Below are positions 34,912 to 43,634 of a stretch of DNA of 64,000 bases, piece by piece. A model generated the notes under the pieces. It worked only from the letters and a program-made list of their open reading frames with translations, did no database searches and had not been told where the DNA came from. This stretch comes from UBA1672 sp965263215 (lineage in GTDB: Bacteria > Pseudomonadota > Alphaproteobacteria > Micavibrionales > Micavibrionaceae). The stretch lies in assembly GCA_965263215.1 (NCBI GenBank), contig OZ253663.1:1550001-1614000 (forward strand). Direction: 5' to 3'. How positions within the stretch are numbered: position 1 is the stretch's first letter; each line of letters begins with the position of its first letter. The position numbers and the translations under genes were made by a program.

Positions 34912-35445
34912 TTATGTGTTTAAAACGTCATCAAAAAATTGTTCGATATGGTTTAATGACGCCGCACGTAATGGATCTTCCGGAAACTTTGTAAAAGCAC
35001 CTTCCGGGCCAAACATAATCAGCGGCTTATTATACATTAATGCGATAGACACTTCGTTTTTTGTGCCGTGTGAACCGGGCAATATCACCAGAGCTTTGCT
35101 CGTCATAACATTGACCAAATTTCGACTGAACGGCATGACATCGCTTTGTGCTTTGGCACTTAACGGTGTGATCATTGGTACTTCGATATAAGGGTTGGGG
35201 TATTCTTCAGTATCCAGTTTTTGCCCTTTGTAATCGACAGCGGGAAGAATGCCGATGGCAACGCCCTTACGACCTTCGGTTTCGGTAAAACCGCGTGCAA
35301 CTTCGGTCATCACACCACCACCTGCACCCGTTAAAAGATTGTAACCGCGATTGGCAATAAGCTCACCCACAGGATAAGCGTAATCTTCCCATGTGTCTTC
35401 ATGAGAGCCCATAACACCAATAATCGGATATCTGTTTACCGACAT
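34912..35445 (-). CDS. LOG-family / TIGR00725-like nucleotide-binding protein
   Basis: This 177-residue Rossmann-fold protein of the lysine decarboxylase-like (LOG) superfamily has IGVMGSHED at the N-terminus, LLTGAGGGVMTEVARGF, and PGSHGTKNEVSIAL. The last is a variant of the PGGxGTxxE motif that binds and cleaves nucleotide 5'-monophosphates in LOG enzymes. The second glycine of PGG is a serine here. It starts 2 bases after the pdhC stop and lies before lpd, so it is co-expressed with the complex. The role there is unknown. Confidence 0.75.
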   Translation of the reverse strand: MSVNRYPIIGVMGSHEDTWEDYAYPVGELIANRGYNLLTGAGGGVMTEVARGFTETEGRKGVAIGILPAVDYKGQKLDTEEYPNPYIEVPMITPLSAKAQSDVMPFSRNLVNVMTSKALVILPGSHGTKNEVSIALMYNKPLIMFGPEGAFTKFPEDPLRAASLNHIEQFFDDVLNT

Positions 35446-35447
35446 GA

Positions 35448-36725
35448 CTACACCAACATACTTACGGGGTTTTCGATATATTGCTTGAATATTTGTAAGT
35501 ATTCAGCGCCCACCGCACCGTCAACACATCTGTGATCAACGGATAATGTACAATTCATAACGGTTCTGATTTCAACATTGCCGTTTACGACAACGGGGCG
35601 TTGTTCACCCGCACCAATAGCAAGGATACAGCCCTGCGGTGGATTTACAATCGCGGCAAATTCTTTCACGCCGAACATGCCAAGGTTGGATATCGAGAAT
35701 GACCCACCTTGAAATTCCTCCGGCTTAAGCTTGCCTTCACGGGCGCGTCCGGCTAAATCTTTCATCTCTGTTGATATATCACGCAAACCTTTATCTTCTG
35801 CGTTTCTGACAATCGGAGTGATAAGACCATTTGGCGTTGAGACGGCCACCGAGATATCAGATTTCAGATATTGGTGAATGGCATCATCGTTCCATGAAAC
35901 ATTCGCATCAGGATAAGCCTTAAGAGCCATCGCCGCCGCCTTGATAATAAAGTCATTCACAGAGAGCTTAAACTCACCGTTTGCTTTATCGTTAAGTTCC
36001 TTACGGGAACTAAGCAAAGTATCCAGTTCACATTCTACCGTCAGATAAAAATGCGGCACCGTTTGTTTTGATTCACTCAGGCGCTTTGCGACAACCTTGC
36101 GGATGTTGTTGTTGGGGATTTCTTTATATGCCATGCCAAACATATTTGTTTGGACATCAGGGTCATCGTAAGACGCCGCCGCAGTTTGTTGTGGCGCGGC
36201 CGATGTACCACCTGCTTTGGCATTTTCTATATCAGATTTAACTATACGCCCACGTGGGCCAGAGCCTTGGATAGATGATAAATCAATCCCCTTTTCTGCG
36301 GCTAGACGTTTTGCCAGTGGTGATGCAAATACGCGACTGCCGTTTGATTGTTCTGGTTTTCTTGCTGAGGGTTGCGGTGCGGGCGCTGTCGTTTTTGCTT
36401 CGGGTTCTTTTGACTCGGCTTTAGGCTGTGGAGACGCAGGAGGTGTAGATGTTGATACATCGCCAATATCATTAGCGGTTTCTCCATCCTCTAACAATAC
36501 CGCAATCACATCATTCACAGGCACGTTTTCCGTACCTTCTGATACAAGAATTTTGCCGATGATACCTTCATCAACGGCCTCGACTTCCATCGTGGCTTTG
36601 TCTGTTTCAATCTCGGCGATTACATCACCTGATTCAACAGAGTCTCCTTCGGATTTAAGCCACCGAGATAAAGTGCCCTCCGTCATCGTTGGCGAGAGGG
36701 CTGGCATTGTAATGTTTATTGGCAT
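35448..36725 (-). CDS. pdhC: pyruvate dehydrogenase E2, dihydrolipoamide acetyltransferase
   Basis: This 425-residue E2 has one N-terminal lipoyl domain (1-83; lipoyl lysine in ETDKATMEVEA). A proline/alanine linker, a peripheral-subunit-binding domain (about 130-170; ASPLAKRLAAEKGIDLS), and the catalytic domain (about 200-425) with the DHRCVDGA active site follow. It transfers acetyl groups from lipoate to CoA and forms the core of the complex. Its start overlaps the end of the small secreted-protein gene by 10 bases. The lipoyl domain is nearly the same as that in PdhB. Confidence 0.96.
   Translation of the reverse strand: MPINITMPALSPTMTEGTLSRWLKSEGDSVESGDVIAEIETDKATMEVEAVDEGIIGKILVSEGTENVPVNDVIAVLLEDGETANDIGDVSTSTPPASPQPKAESKEPEAKTTAPAPQPSARKPEQSNGSRVFASPLAKRLAAEKGIDLSSIQGSGPRGRIVKSDIENAKAGGTSAAPQQTAAASYDDPDVQTNMFGMAYKEIPNNNIRKVVAKRLSESKQTVPHFYLTVECELDTLLSSRKELNDKANGEFKLSVNDFIIKAAAMALKAYPDANVSWNDDAIHQYLKSDISVAVSTPNGLITPIVRNAEDKGLRDISTEMKDLAGRAREGKLKPEEFQGGSFSISNLGMFGVKEFAAIVNPPQGCILAIGAGEQRPVVVNGNVEIRTVMNCTLSVDHRCVDGAVGAEYLQIFKQYIENPVSMLV
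36477..36725. repeat. lipoyl-domain coding repeat, copy in pdhC (second copy 38433-38681)
   Basis: The first 83 codons of pdhC and pdhB encode nearly the same lipoyl domain, and the DNA is also similar over about 250 bases in direct orientation, about 2 kb apart. A 20-residue block around the lipoyl lysine is identical in both. The similarity could support recombination or gene conversion between the copies. Confidence 0.8.
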
Positions 36726-37168
36726 TGACGATACGCATTCATGTTAAAGTTGACGTTATAACCTTTATCACCAATCGCTTCCATGAGCTTTTCTGCATTC
36801 GCAGCGTTTGGCATTTGAAATGAGATATTACCATTAAGTTGGTATGTTGATGGTGTGTCTTTATTGCAATTATTGTAATTATTATTGTTTGTATAAATAT
36901 TGTAATTCATATTTTGAATATGGATATCTTCGATAGATAAATCCGCAGCAATAGCCAGAATTTCATCTGCTTTTTGCTGCACATAAGATTTTGATGATTT
37001 AAGCTCTATTGGCACATTACTAAAATTGATACCAAGGTTGGCTGTCTCAACCATTTTACAGTCTTTGGTGGCCGGCGCGCTTCTCGCGATAGCAACTTTG
37101 GCGTTAACTGATGGAATAAACATCGCGGTTAAAGCGGTAAGCATGATTGCTGTTTTCATTGATTTCAT
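36716..37168 (-). CDS. small secreted SIMPL-like (DUF541) protein
   Basis: The ATG at 37168, preceded by AAGGGAAAAG, gives about 150 residues with a signal peptide (MKTAIMLTALTAMFIPSVNA). The mature part has SYVQQKADEILAIAADLSIE and DIHIQNMNYNIY, which look like the SIMPL/DUF541 fold. A short asparagine/tyrosine-rich stretch (TNNNNYNNCN) and cysteines are also present. It lies between pdhB and pdhC. A periplasmic protein has no evident role in a cytoplasmic complex. Assignment to SIMPL is tentative. Confidence 0.6.
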   Translation of the reverse strand: MKSMKTAIMLTALTAMFIPSVNAKVAIARSAPATKDCKMVETANLGINFSNVPIELKSSKSYVQQKADEILAIAADLSIEDIHIQNMNYNIYTNNNNYNNCNKDTPSTYQLNGNISFQMPNAANAEKLMEAIGDKGYNVNFNMNAYRQCQ

Positions 37169-37244
37169 AATTCTTTTCCCTTTAAAAAATGTAGTTATCA
37201 TCAGATAAGACGATACAAATACATAAATCCTTGGTCACTAAATG

Positions 37245-38681
37245 CTAATCAACATAACAAACTTTTTTGGCAGCTTCGATGATTTCTTTTGCCTGCGGTA
37301 AAGCGAGAGCTTCTAGGTTAGCAGCATAAGGTAGTGGAACATCTTTCGCACATACCCGCGCCAAAGGTGCATCCATATAATCAAAAGCATGTTCGCCGCA
37401 TAGAGCTGCAATTTCTGCACCAATACCAGCGGTTCCCCACCCCTCTTCAACGGAAACTATTCTATTGGTTTTTTTGAGGCTTTCTAAAATCGTCCAGCGA
37501 TCTAACGGGCGTATTGTTCGCAAGTTAATAACTTCTGCGTCGATGCCTTGCTCGGCCAATTCTTTGGCGGCTTCTAACGCTTTTCCTACCATGATTGAAA
37601 ACGCAACGATCGTAACATCGCTACCGCTGCGCTCTATTTTTGCACGTCCGATAGGAATGGCATAATCTTCATCGGTGGGCACATCGTGGCTTTGGCCGTA
37701 AAGAATTTCATTTTCCAAGAATATAATGGGGTTCGGGTCACGGATAGCAGATTTCAACAGTCCTTTTGCATCTGCCGCAGACCAAGGTGATACGACCTTT
37801 AGACCCGGAATGTGTGCATACCAACTTGCATAACATTGTGAATGCTGCGCGCCGACACGTGATGCCGCGCCGTTAGGGCCACGAAATACAATCGGGCAAC
37901 CAAGCTTACCGCCAGCCATGTAAAGCGTTTTAGCGGCGGAGTTTATAATATGATCCATCGCCTGCATACCGAAGTTCCATGTCATGAATTCGACGATAGG
38001 TTTTAAACCATTCATCGCAGAACCAACCGCTATTCCGGCGAAGCCATGTTCAGTAATCGGCGTGTCAATTACTCTCTTTGCACCAAATTCATCAAGCAGA
38101 CCTTGTGAAACCTTATAAGCCCCCTGATATTCGGCAACCTCTTCACCCATCAAATAAACTCTATCGTCATTACGCATTTCTTCTGCCATGGCATCGCGCA
38201 ATGCGTCGCGCACAGTTTGTTCTTTCGTGTTTTCAAAAAACGGTGCCTCATCAAAAGGTGGCGGTTCGATTACGGCGCCTTGGGCATGTAAGATATCCCT
38301 GTTTTCGATATCCGCACCAACTGGTTGCTCCGCATGATATGTTGTTTGAGCGGTATCTTCAGACTTATCAGAATCATCATTTGAAGGGGCTGGAATCACA
38401 GCAGCACTTGCATTCTCATCAATATCGGCTTCGCTTTCACCATCTTCCAGAAGTATCGCGATTGGTGTATTAACAGCAACACCTTCTGTGCCTTCGGCAA
38501 TCAGTATTTTACCCAAAACACCTTCATCAACGGCTTCAACTTCCATGGTTGCCTTGTCGGTTTCAATTTCGGCGATAACATCACCTGATTCTACGGCATC
38601 GCCTTCGGCCTTAAGCCATTTGGCGAGGTTACCTTCTGTCATCGTCGGTGAGAGTGCAGGCATTAAAATTTGTGTTGGCAT
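37245..38681 (-). CDS. pdhB: pyruvate dehydrogenase E1 beta subunit with N-terminal lipoyl domain
   Basis: This 478-residue protein begins with a lipoyl domain (1-83; lysine in ETDKATMEVEA), an acidic linker (about 85-140), and then the transketolase-like E1-beta domain. MTWNFGMQAMDHIINSAAK and FRGPNGAASRVGAQHSQ are typical of the TPP-binding interface. The extra lipoyl domain on E1-beta is a feature of alphaproteobacterial complexes. It starts 1 base after the pdhA stop. With PdhA it decarboxylates pyruvate. Confidence 0.96.
   Translation of the reverse strand: MPTQILMPALSPTMTEGNLAKWLKAEGDAVESGDVIAEIETDKATMEVEAVDEGVLGKILIAEGTEGVAVNTPIAILLEDGESEADIDENASAAVIPAPSNDDSDKSEDTAQTTYHAEQPVGADIENRDILHAQGAVIEPPPFDEAPFFENTKEQTVRDALRDAMAEEMRNDDRVYLMGEEVAEYQGAYKVSQGLLDEFGAKRVIDTPITEHGFAGIAVGSAMNGLKPIVEFMTWNFGMQAMDHIINSAAKTLYMAGGKLGCPIVFRGPNGAASRVGAQHSQCYASWYAHIPGLKVVSPWSAADAKGLLKSAIRDPNPIIFLENEILYGQSHDVPTDEDYAIPIGRAKIERSGSDVTIVAFSIMVGKALEAAKELAEQGIDAEVINLRTIRPLDRWTILESLKKTNRIVSVEEGWGTAGIGAEIAALCGEHAFDYMDAPLARVCAKDVPLPYAANLEALALPQAKEIIEAAKKVCYVD
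38433..38681. repeat. lipoyl-domain coding repeat, copy in pdhB
   Basis: This is the partner of the copy at 36477-36725, in the same orientation. Differences are scattered and mostly at third codon positions, which fits an old duplication under strong selection rather than a recent copy. Confidence 0.8.
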
Positions 38682-38682
38682 G

Positions 38683-39711
38683 TTAAGCAGTCTCCACTAA
38701 TACGTCTGTCCATAGATCATGTTCGGGCGGCTCAGGGTTTTCCTGTGCAAACGTCGCCGATTCATTGACTATGGCTTTAATTTTCTTATCAATTTCTTTG
38801 ATCTCTGTTTCTTCAATACCTTGCTTTTGCAGCAGGTCTTTAATTTGCGTGATGGGGTCACGATCTTCCTTCATGGAGGAGACCTCTTCTTTTGTACGGT
38901 ACTTGGCCGGATCAGACATAGAGTGCCCACGATAACGATAGGTCATCATCTCAAGGATGTAAGGCCCGTTTCCTGTACGTATATAATCAAGTGCCTGCCT
39001 TGCGGCGGCCTGAACAGCAAATACATCCATACCGTCAACTTGTTCACCCGGAATGCCATAGCCTTCGCCACGGCGATAGAGTTGGCCAGCGGAGGAACGT
39101 GAAACGCTTGTTCCCATACCGTATTGGTTGTTTTCAATGACAAACAAAACAGGCAAATCCCATAGTGCCGCCATATTGTAGCATTCAGCGACCTGCCCCT
39201 GATTCGAGGCGCCATCACCCATATATGCAACGGCTACTCCACCGTCTTCTTTATACTTATGGGCAAATCCTAGCCCTGTTCCGATGGCTGTGCTTGCACC
39301 AACAATACCATGGCCACCGAAGAAGTTTTTATCGCGGCTAAACATGTGCATTGAGCCACCTTTACCGCGCGAATATCCATCTTGGCGGCCGGTAAGTTCG
39401 GCCATAATACCGTTGGGATCCATATCACAGGCGAGCATGTGTGCATGATCACGATATGATGTAACGACCGTGTCCTCTGGTTCTTGAACGGATGTGATGC
39501 CAGTGACAACGGCTTCTTGTCCGATATAAAGGTGACAAAAACCACCAATTAATCCCATGCCGTATAGCTGGCCTGCTTTTTCTTCAAAGCGACGAATGAG
39601 AAGCATGTCGTAATAAAGACTTTTCAGCTCCTCTACCGTTGGCTCAGGAGAAACATTAGAACCTTTTTCCTTTTTGGGTGATGTCTTTTTGGTTTTTTTC
39701 TTCGATGCCAC
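38683..39711 (-). CDS. pdhA: pyruvate dehydrogenase E1 alpha subunit
   Basis: This 342-residue protein has the thiamine diphosphate motif GDGASNQGQVAECYNMAALW ending in N-N, then IENNQYGMGT. It also has the phosphorylation-loop-like YRYRGHSMSDPAKYR and the N-terminal MLLIRRFEEKAGQLYGMG. A lysine-rich N-terminal tail (KKKTKKTSPKKEKG) precedes the domain. It is the first gene of the pdh run; the roughly 160-base gap upstream to ftsB is the likely promoter region. It works with PdhB as an alpha2beta2 E1. Confidence 0.96.
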   Translation of the reverse strand: MASKKKTKKTSPKKEKGSNVSPEPTVEELKSLYYDMLLIRRFEEKAGQLYGMGLIGGFCHLYIGQEAVVTGITSVQEPEDTVVTSYRDHAHMLACDMDPNGIMAELTGRQDGYSRGKGGSMHMFSRDKNFFGGHGIVGASTAIGTGLGFAHKYKEDGGVAVAYMGDGASNQGQVAECYNMAALWDLPVLFVIENNQYGMGTSVSRSSAGQLYRRGEGYGIPGEQVDGMDVFAVQAAARQALDYIRTGNGPYILEMMTYRYRGHSMSDPAKYRTKEEVSSMKEDRDPITQIKDLLQKQGIEETEIKEIDKKIKAIVNESATFAQENPEPPEHDLWTDVLVETA

Positions 39712-39860
39712 GAATTAGATCCTTCTCGTCATGTAACGGCTACTTTTTATTACAATCATGCAAGAATTGCTACAACATTTCAGATGTGAATGCCAGAGAA
39801 AAAAGTAAGTTTTGTGCGACGCAACATATTGTTATGTAAGGAAAAATAGTTCTTTGAGTT

Positions 39861-39875
39861 ATAACAGAGTGTTAT
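39861..39875. other. short inverted repeat at the end of ftsB
   Basis: ATAACA and TGTTAT flank a 3-base GAG centre and overlap the ftsB stop codon. It has no T run and no G+C, so it is a weak terminator at best. It could instead be an operator for pdhA, whose start lies about 140 bases away. Confidence 0.25.
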
Positions 39876-40183
39876 TTATCGAGAATAATCATTTCGTCTT
39901 TATGCGTATATCCAATAATCATACGTGCCTGCTCTTCCAAAAGATCCACTGACAAAGTTTCTGGGCGCAGCATGCTGACTTTTATATTCAATGAATCACT
40001 TTTTGCCTTAAGTGCCTCTAACTGCTTTTCTTTTGTCTGCGCGATGGGCTCCAGATTGTTTAGACGGGCATAGCCGTATTTTCCTGAAACTATGTGGTAA
40101 GAGAAATATACGCACAAACAGAGCCCCAAAATTACAAGGGCGTTTCGCTTAACAGTAATGAAGATATCCACAGTTTGTTTCAT
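39872..40183 (-). CDS. ftsB: FtsB/DivIC-like septum formation protein
   Basis: This protein of about 103 residues (ATG at 40183; a TTG at 40219 would add 12 residues) has one N-terminal membrane segment (NALVILGLCLCVYFSYHIVSG). A short periplasmic coiled coil (LEPIAQTKEKQLEALKAKSDSL) follows, and the ending LLEEQARMIIGYTHKDEMII matches the FtsB/DivIC conserved tail. It would join FtsL and FtsQ in the divisome. The position between eno and pdhA is the usual one in alphaproteobacteria. Confidence 0.88.
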   Translation of the reverse strand: MKQTVDIFITVKRNALVILGLCLCVYFSYHIVSGKYGYARLNNLEPIAQTKEKQLEALKAKSDSLNIKVSMLRPETLSVDLLEEQARMIIGYTHKDEMIILDK

Positions 40184-40293
40184 AAAAACTATAGAATCAT
40201 ATAGAAAGCTGTGGATCAAGTAAAAAAATCATTTGGACTCAATGACTTAACGTGAACATAATAAGAACAAAACAGTTAAGTGACTCTATTGAT

Positions 40294-40902
40294 TCATTTT
40301 TTAGGGCAAAGATTTTTTTTATCTTTTTTACGAAAGTATTCCCATAAGCCGTCCTTGATAACAGTCGGGTCTATATCATTGATATTACACTCGAATACCG
40401 TCCATAGACCTCTTTGGATTTCGTTTTCCAGTTGTCCGACATCCCAGCCGGCATAGCCAATGTAAACATTTAAGGGCATGTTTTTATCATCATAAGACGG
40501 AAAGCGTTTTTCGAAGCCTTTGTAATCAATGACAGTCAGTGGCTGAACACCCCATCGCGAAGCAGTTTTTGGCCTGTTCAAAGCCACGGTTTTCAAACTT
40601 GGAAAGGCCACAGGGCCGCCATTAAACAAAATGGCGTTTTCGTGCGTTATGCCGAACTTATTAGGCTCTTTTGTCAGCATTGGTTTGTTTATAACGATCC
40701 CTTTCGCGCCCCAAAAGGAATGATCAAAAATATAAATGACGGTTTGGCCAAAGAATCTGTCGCTATTTAATTCTTTGTTAGCTATTAGCAACTTTCCTGT
40801 ATGTCCGTTATACAGATTAAGAAGGCTTGGCACCGCTATCATGATTGCTGCAATCATGAAATAAGGCCTGATTCTATTAAAAACTTTTGCACCATCTTCC
40901 AT
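40294..40902 (-). CDS. YqgE/AlgH family (UPF0301) protein with N-terminal membrane anchor
   Basis: The ATG at 40902 gives about 202 residues. The core matches YqgE/AlgH: GKLLIANKELNSDRFFGQTV, YIFDHSFWGAKGIVINKP, LFNGGPVA, YIGYAGWDVGQLENEI. Most family members are cytosolic and begin at about the GxLLxA strand. Here a hydrophobic segment (YFMIAAIMIAVPSLLNL) precedes it, so the protein is probably membrane-anchored or exported. The function of the family is not settled. It lies between ftsB and eno, transcribed with them. Confidence 0.85.
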   Translation of the reverse strand: MEDGAKVFNRIRPYFMIAAIMIAVPSLLNLYNGHTGKLLIANKELNSDRFFGQTVIYIFDHSFWGAKGIVINKPMLTKEPNKFGITHENAILFNGGPVAFPSLKTVALNRPKTASRWGVQPLTVIDYKGFEKRFPSYDDKNMPLNVYIGYAGWDVGQLENEIQRGLWTVFECNINDIDPTVIKDGLWEYFRKKDKKNLCPKK

Positions 40903-40966
40903 CGGCGCAGCATAACAAAAAAGCTGCACACGGAAAACTGATCTTATTGCTTTTGCTGGTTAAAGT

Positions 40967-42244
40967 TTATTTCCTGAAAAATTCAGAGCCTGCATAATGC
41001 GCTGTACTACCGAGTTCCTCTTCAATACGAAGAAGTTGATTGTATTTTGCAATACGGTCAGATCGAGAGAGCGAGCCTGTTTTAATCTGCCCTGCATTGG
41101 TTGCAACGGCCAAATCAGAAATCGTTGAATCTTCTGTTTCACCGGATCTGTGAGAGAGAACGATACCAAAGCCCGCCTTCTTTGCCATTTCAATAGTTTC
41201 AAGTGTCTCTGTCAGTGTTCCGATTTGATTAACTTTCACCAAAACGGCGTTACCCGCCTTTTCTTCGATGCCGCGTTTTAGGCGTTTGGCATTGGTAACA
41301 TAGAGATCATCACCGACCAGCTGAACTGTATCACCCAACGCCGCGGTTAATGCTGTCCACCCTTCCCAATCATCTTCGGCCAATCCGTCTTCAATGGAAA
41401 CAATCGGATAACGTGCACATAAATCTTCGTAGTATTTTACCATTTCTTCGGAGCTTAAGACTTTGCCTTCACCTTCCAAATGATATTTACCGTCTTTGTA
41501 AAATTCTGTTGATGCAGAATCCAAGGCAATCACAATATCTTCTTTTGGTTTGTATCCGGCCGCCTCGATTGATTTCATGATAAAGTCTAATGCCTCGTCT
41601 GATGATTTAACTGCGGGGGCAAAACCACCTTCATCGCCAACATTTGTGTTGTATCCGGCGGCTGAAAGCTGTTTTTTCAAAGCATGAAATATTTCTGCAC
41701 CGGCACGAAGGCCGTCGCTGTAGGTTTTTGCAGACACCGGCATAATCATAAATTCTTGAATATCAACGGGATTGTCCGCATGTGCCCCGCCATTAATAAT
41801 GTTCATCATTGGCGTTGGGAGTGTATGTGCGTATGTACCGCCGATATATCTATATAATGGCACACTGAGTTCATCCGCCATTGCTTTGGCCACTGCTAAT
41901 GACACGCCCAGAATTGCATTCGCACCAAGTCGGCCTTTATTCTCTGTACCATCAAGCTCAATTAAAGCTTGATCTATATGTTTTTGTTCTTCTGCATCAA
42001 CACCGATTAAGTTTTCGAATATTTCAGTGTTTACGTTCGTAACGGCTTGTGTAACGCCCTTACCTAGATAGACACTTTTATCGCCATCACGAAGTTCGAC
42101 TGCCTCATGAATCCCTGTTGACGCACCTGATGGAACGGCTGCACGACCAAGGGCGCCTGTCTCTAATTGAACATCAACTTCAACGGTGGGATTGCCGCGA
42201 CTATCAAGAATTTGGCGGGCGTGAATATCGATAATGGCTGTCAT
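40967..42244 (-). CDS. eno: enolase
   Basis: Enolase interconverts 2-phosphoglycerate and phosphoenolpyruvate. The ATG at 42244, with AAGGA 7 bases upstream, gives 425 residues. The N-terminus ARQILDSRGNPTVEVDV, LDGTENKGRLGANAILGVSL, NVGDEGGFAP, the catalytic-lysine stretch VLVKVNQIGTLTET, and LSHRSGETED are all present. A longer frame to 42307 has no better ribosome site. It supplies PEP, which is also a substrate of KdsA and the MurA-like enzyme in this window. Confidence 0.97.
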   Translation of the reverse strand: MTAIIDIHARQILDSRGNPTVEVDVQLETGALGRAAVPSGASTGIHEAVELRDGDKSVYLGKGVTQAVTNVNTEIFENLIGVDAEEQKHIDQALIELDGTENKGRLGANAILGVSLAVAKAMADELSVPLYRYIGGTYAHTLPTPMMNIINGGAHADNPVDIQEFMIMPVSAKTYSDGLRAGAEIFHALKKQLSAAGYNTNVGDEGGFAPAVKSSDEALDFIMKSIEAAGYKPKEDIVIALDSASTEFYKDGKYHLEGEGKVLSSEEMVKYYEDLCARYPIVSIEDGLAEDDWEGWTALTAALGDTVQLVGDDLYVTNAKRLKRGIEEKAGNAVLVKVNQIGTLTETLETIEMAKKAGFGIVLSHRSGETEDSTISDLAVATNAGQIKTGSLSRSDRIAKYNQLLRIEEELGSTAHYAGSEFFRK

Positions 42245-42336
42245 CTTTTGATCCTTTTCGCAATTCTGGAAACAACTCTTGTATGAGGTTTTAGCGAAAT
42301 TATTCAAAAGATAAAGGGAAAAGTTAGATAATTACT

Positions 42337-42693
42337 TTAGACGCTTTCATCTAAAGATGAGCCACGCACATCAGGTGTGTCACGTGATGTTGGTACAGAT
42401 GATTGCAAAGCGCGGATTTGAACCTGAGCTGACTCAATTGTTGCACTACCGCCACCTGTTAGTGAAAATAATTGATTAAAGGAGGCTGAATTATTCTCTA
42501 GAATTTGATTGTTAAGTGCGCGGGCGTTAGAGGATAGTCCAATGCCGTTGTCGATGGCACTGCTACGTGCAACATCAAGCAGACTTATACCCCCCGCAGA
42601 TTCTGATAAAACATTGGTAGAGACAGCAGAAATGCCCTGACTATTCGCCAAGGTTGCTTGATTTAGAAATTGTGATGCTCCTGCAACACGCAT
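42337..42693 (-). CDS. unknown 118-residue protein
   Basis: I do not recognise this protein. It has no signal peptide or membrane segment and no cysteine. It is rich in serine, asparagine and alanine, with a helical-looking centre (LSSNARALNNQILENN) and a glycine/serine loop (SLTGGGSATIE). The end is acidic. The composition is vaguely like flagellin-type helical proteins, but no family motif is visible. A strong GGAGG ribosome site 8 bases before the ATG and its place between eno and kdsA in the same direction support it as a real gene. Confidence 0.7.
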   Translation of the reverse strand: MRVAGASQFLNQATLANSQGISAVSTNVLSESAGGISLLDVARSSAIDNGIGLSSNARALNNQILENNSASFNQLFSLTGGGSATIESAQVQIRALQSSVPTSRDTPDVRGSSLDESV

Positions 42694-42731
42694 AACCTAA
42701 GCCTCCTGCTTAGTTTGTTAATATATTAATT

Positions 42732-43568
42732 CTAGCTCATTTTTGCGATTTTATCAAATGAGATCAGGTTTTCGAGCAGTTCGGGTAACTCACTGAGCTT
42801 GATCATATTCGGCCCGTCCGATGGGGCATTATCAGGGTCTTGGTGGGTTTCAATGAATACGCCCGCCACGCCTACGGCTACGGCTGCACGCGCCAAAACA
42901 GGAACCATCGTACGATCACCGCCCGATGAAGCACCTAAGCCGCCCGGCTGCTGCACTGAGTGCGTGGCATCATAAATCACGGGATAGCCTGTTTTCTGCA
43001 TAATTGGAATAGAGCGCATGTCCGAAACAAGAGTGTTGTAACCAAAGCTTGCACCGCGTTCGCACAACATGATGTTTTCATTACCACTTTCAGAAACTTT
43101 TTTTGCAACATTTTCCATGTCCCATGGTGCAAGAAACTGACCTTTTTTAATGTTGAGTGCTTTGCCCGTTTTCGCGGCAGCGACCAGAAGATCTGTTTGA
43201 CGTGATAGAAAGGCGGGAATTTGTAAAACATCAACGACCTTTGAAACAGGATCGCACTGGTCGGCTGTGTGTACATCTGTAATAACAGGCACGCCGAAAT
43301 GATCACGAATATCTGAAAAAACTTGAAGTCCCTTATCAATACCCAGTCCACGTTTACCGGATAGAGAGGTTCTGTTGGCCTTATCATAGGACGTTTTATA
43401 GATGAACTGAATACCAAGGCGTTGTGTAAGTTGTTTCAAAGCACCGCACATTTCAAAGGCATGGTCTTTACTCTCCATCTGACACGGGCCTGCGATAAGT
43501 GTGATCGGGCGTTCATTTGATATTTCAAGTTGATCTACTTTTACAATTTTAGATACGGGTTTTTCCAT
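42732..43568 (-). CDS. kdsA: 3-deoxy-8-phosphooctulonate synthase
   Basis: KdsA condenses arabinose-5-phosphate with PEP to form Kdo-8-phosphate for the lipopolysaccharide core. The ATG at 43568, preceded by CAGG at about 7 bases, gives 278 residues; an ATG at 43592 would add 8. Family motifs are IAGPCQMES, YKTSYDKANRTS, KRGLGIDKGL, and the ending VFIETHQDPDNAPSDG. It sits between pyrG and the unknown 118-residue gene. Confidence 0.96.
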   Translation of the reverse strand: MEKPVSKIVKVDQLEISNERPITLIAGPCQMESKDHAFEMCGALKQLTQRLGIQFIYKTSYDKANRTSLSGKRGLGIDKGLQVFSDIRDHFGVPVITDVHTADQCDPVSKVVDVLQIPAFLSRQTDLLVAAAKTGKALNIKKGQFLAPWDMENVAKKVSESGNENIMLCERGASFGYNTLVSDMRSIPIMQKTGYPVIYDATHSVQQPGGLGASSGGDRTMVPVLARAAVAVGVAGVFIETHQDPDNAPSDGPNMIKLSELPELLENLISFDKIAKMS

Positions 43569-43634
43569 GTCTTGACCTGTCTTACGATTCATTTACGTGT
43601 TTAAGATTATTTTATCTTGCGGAAGATTCAAGGT

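Noticed and set aside
36217..36747. A 176-codon plus-strand frame opposite pdhC
   Set aside because: Its serine/threonine/proline-rich sequence mirrors the lipoyl and linker codons of pdhC; a similar shadow occurs opposite the pdhB lipoyl domain.
39861..39875. Intrinsic terminator at the ftsB end
   Set aside because: The stem is six A/T-rich pairs with no T run after it in either direction; kept only as a low-confidence inverted repeat.
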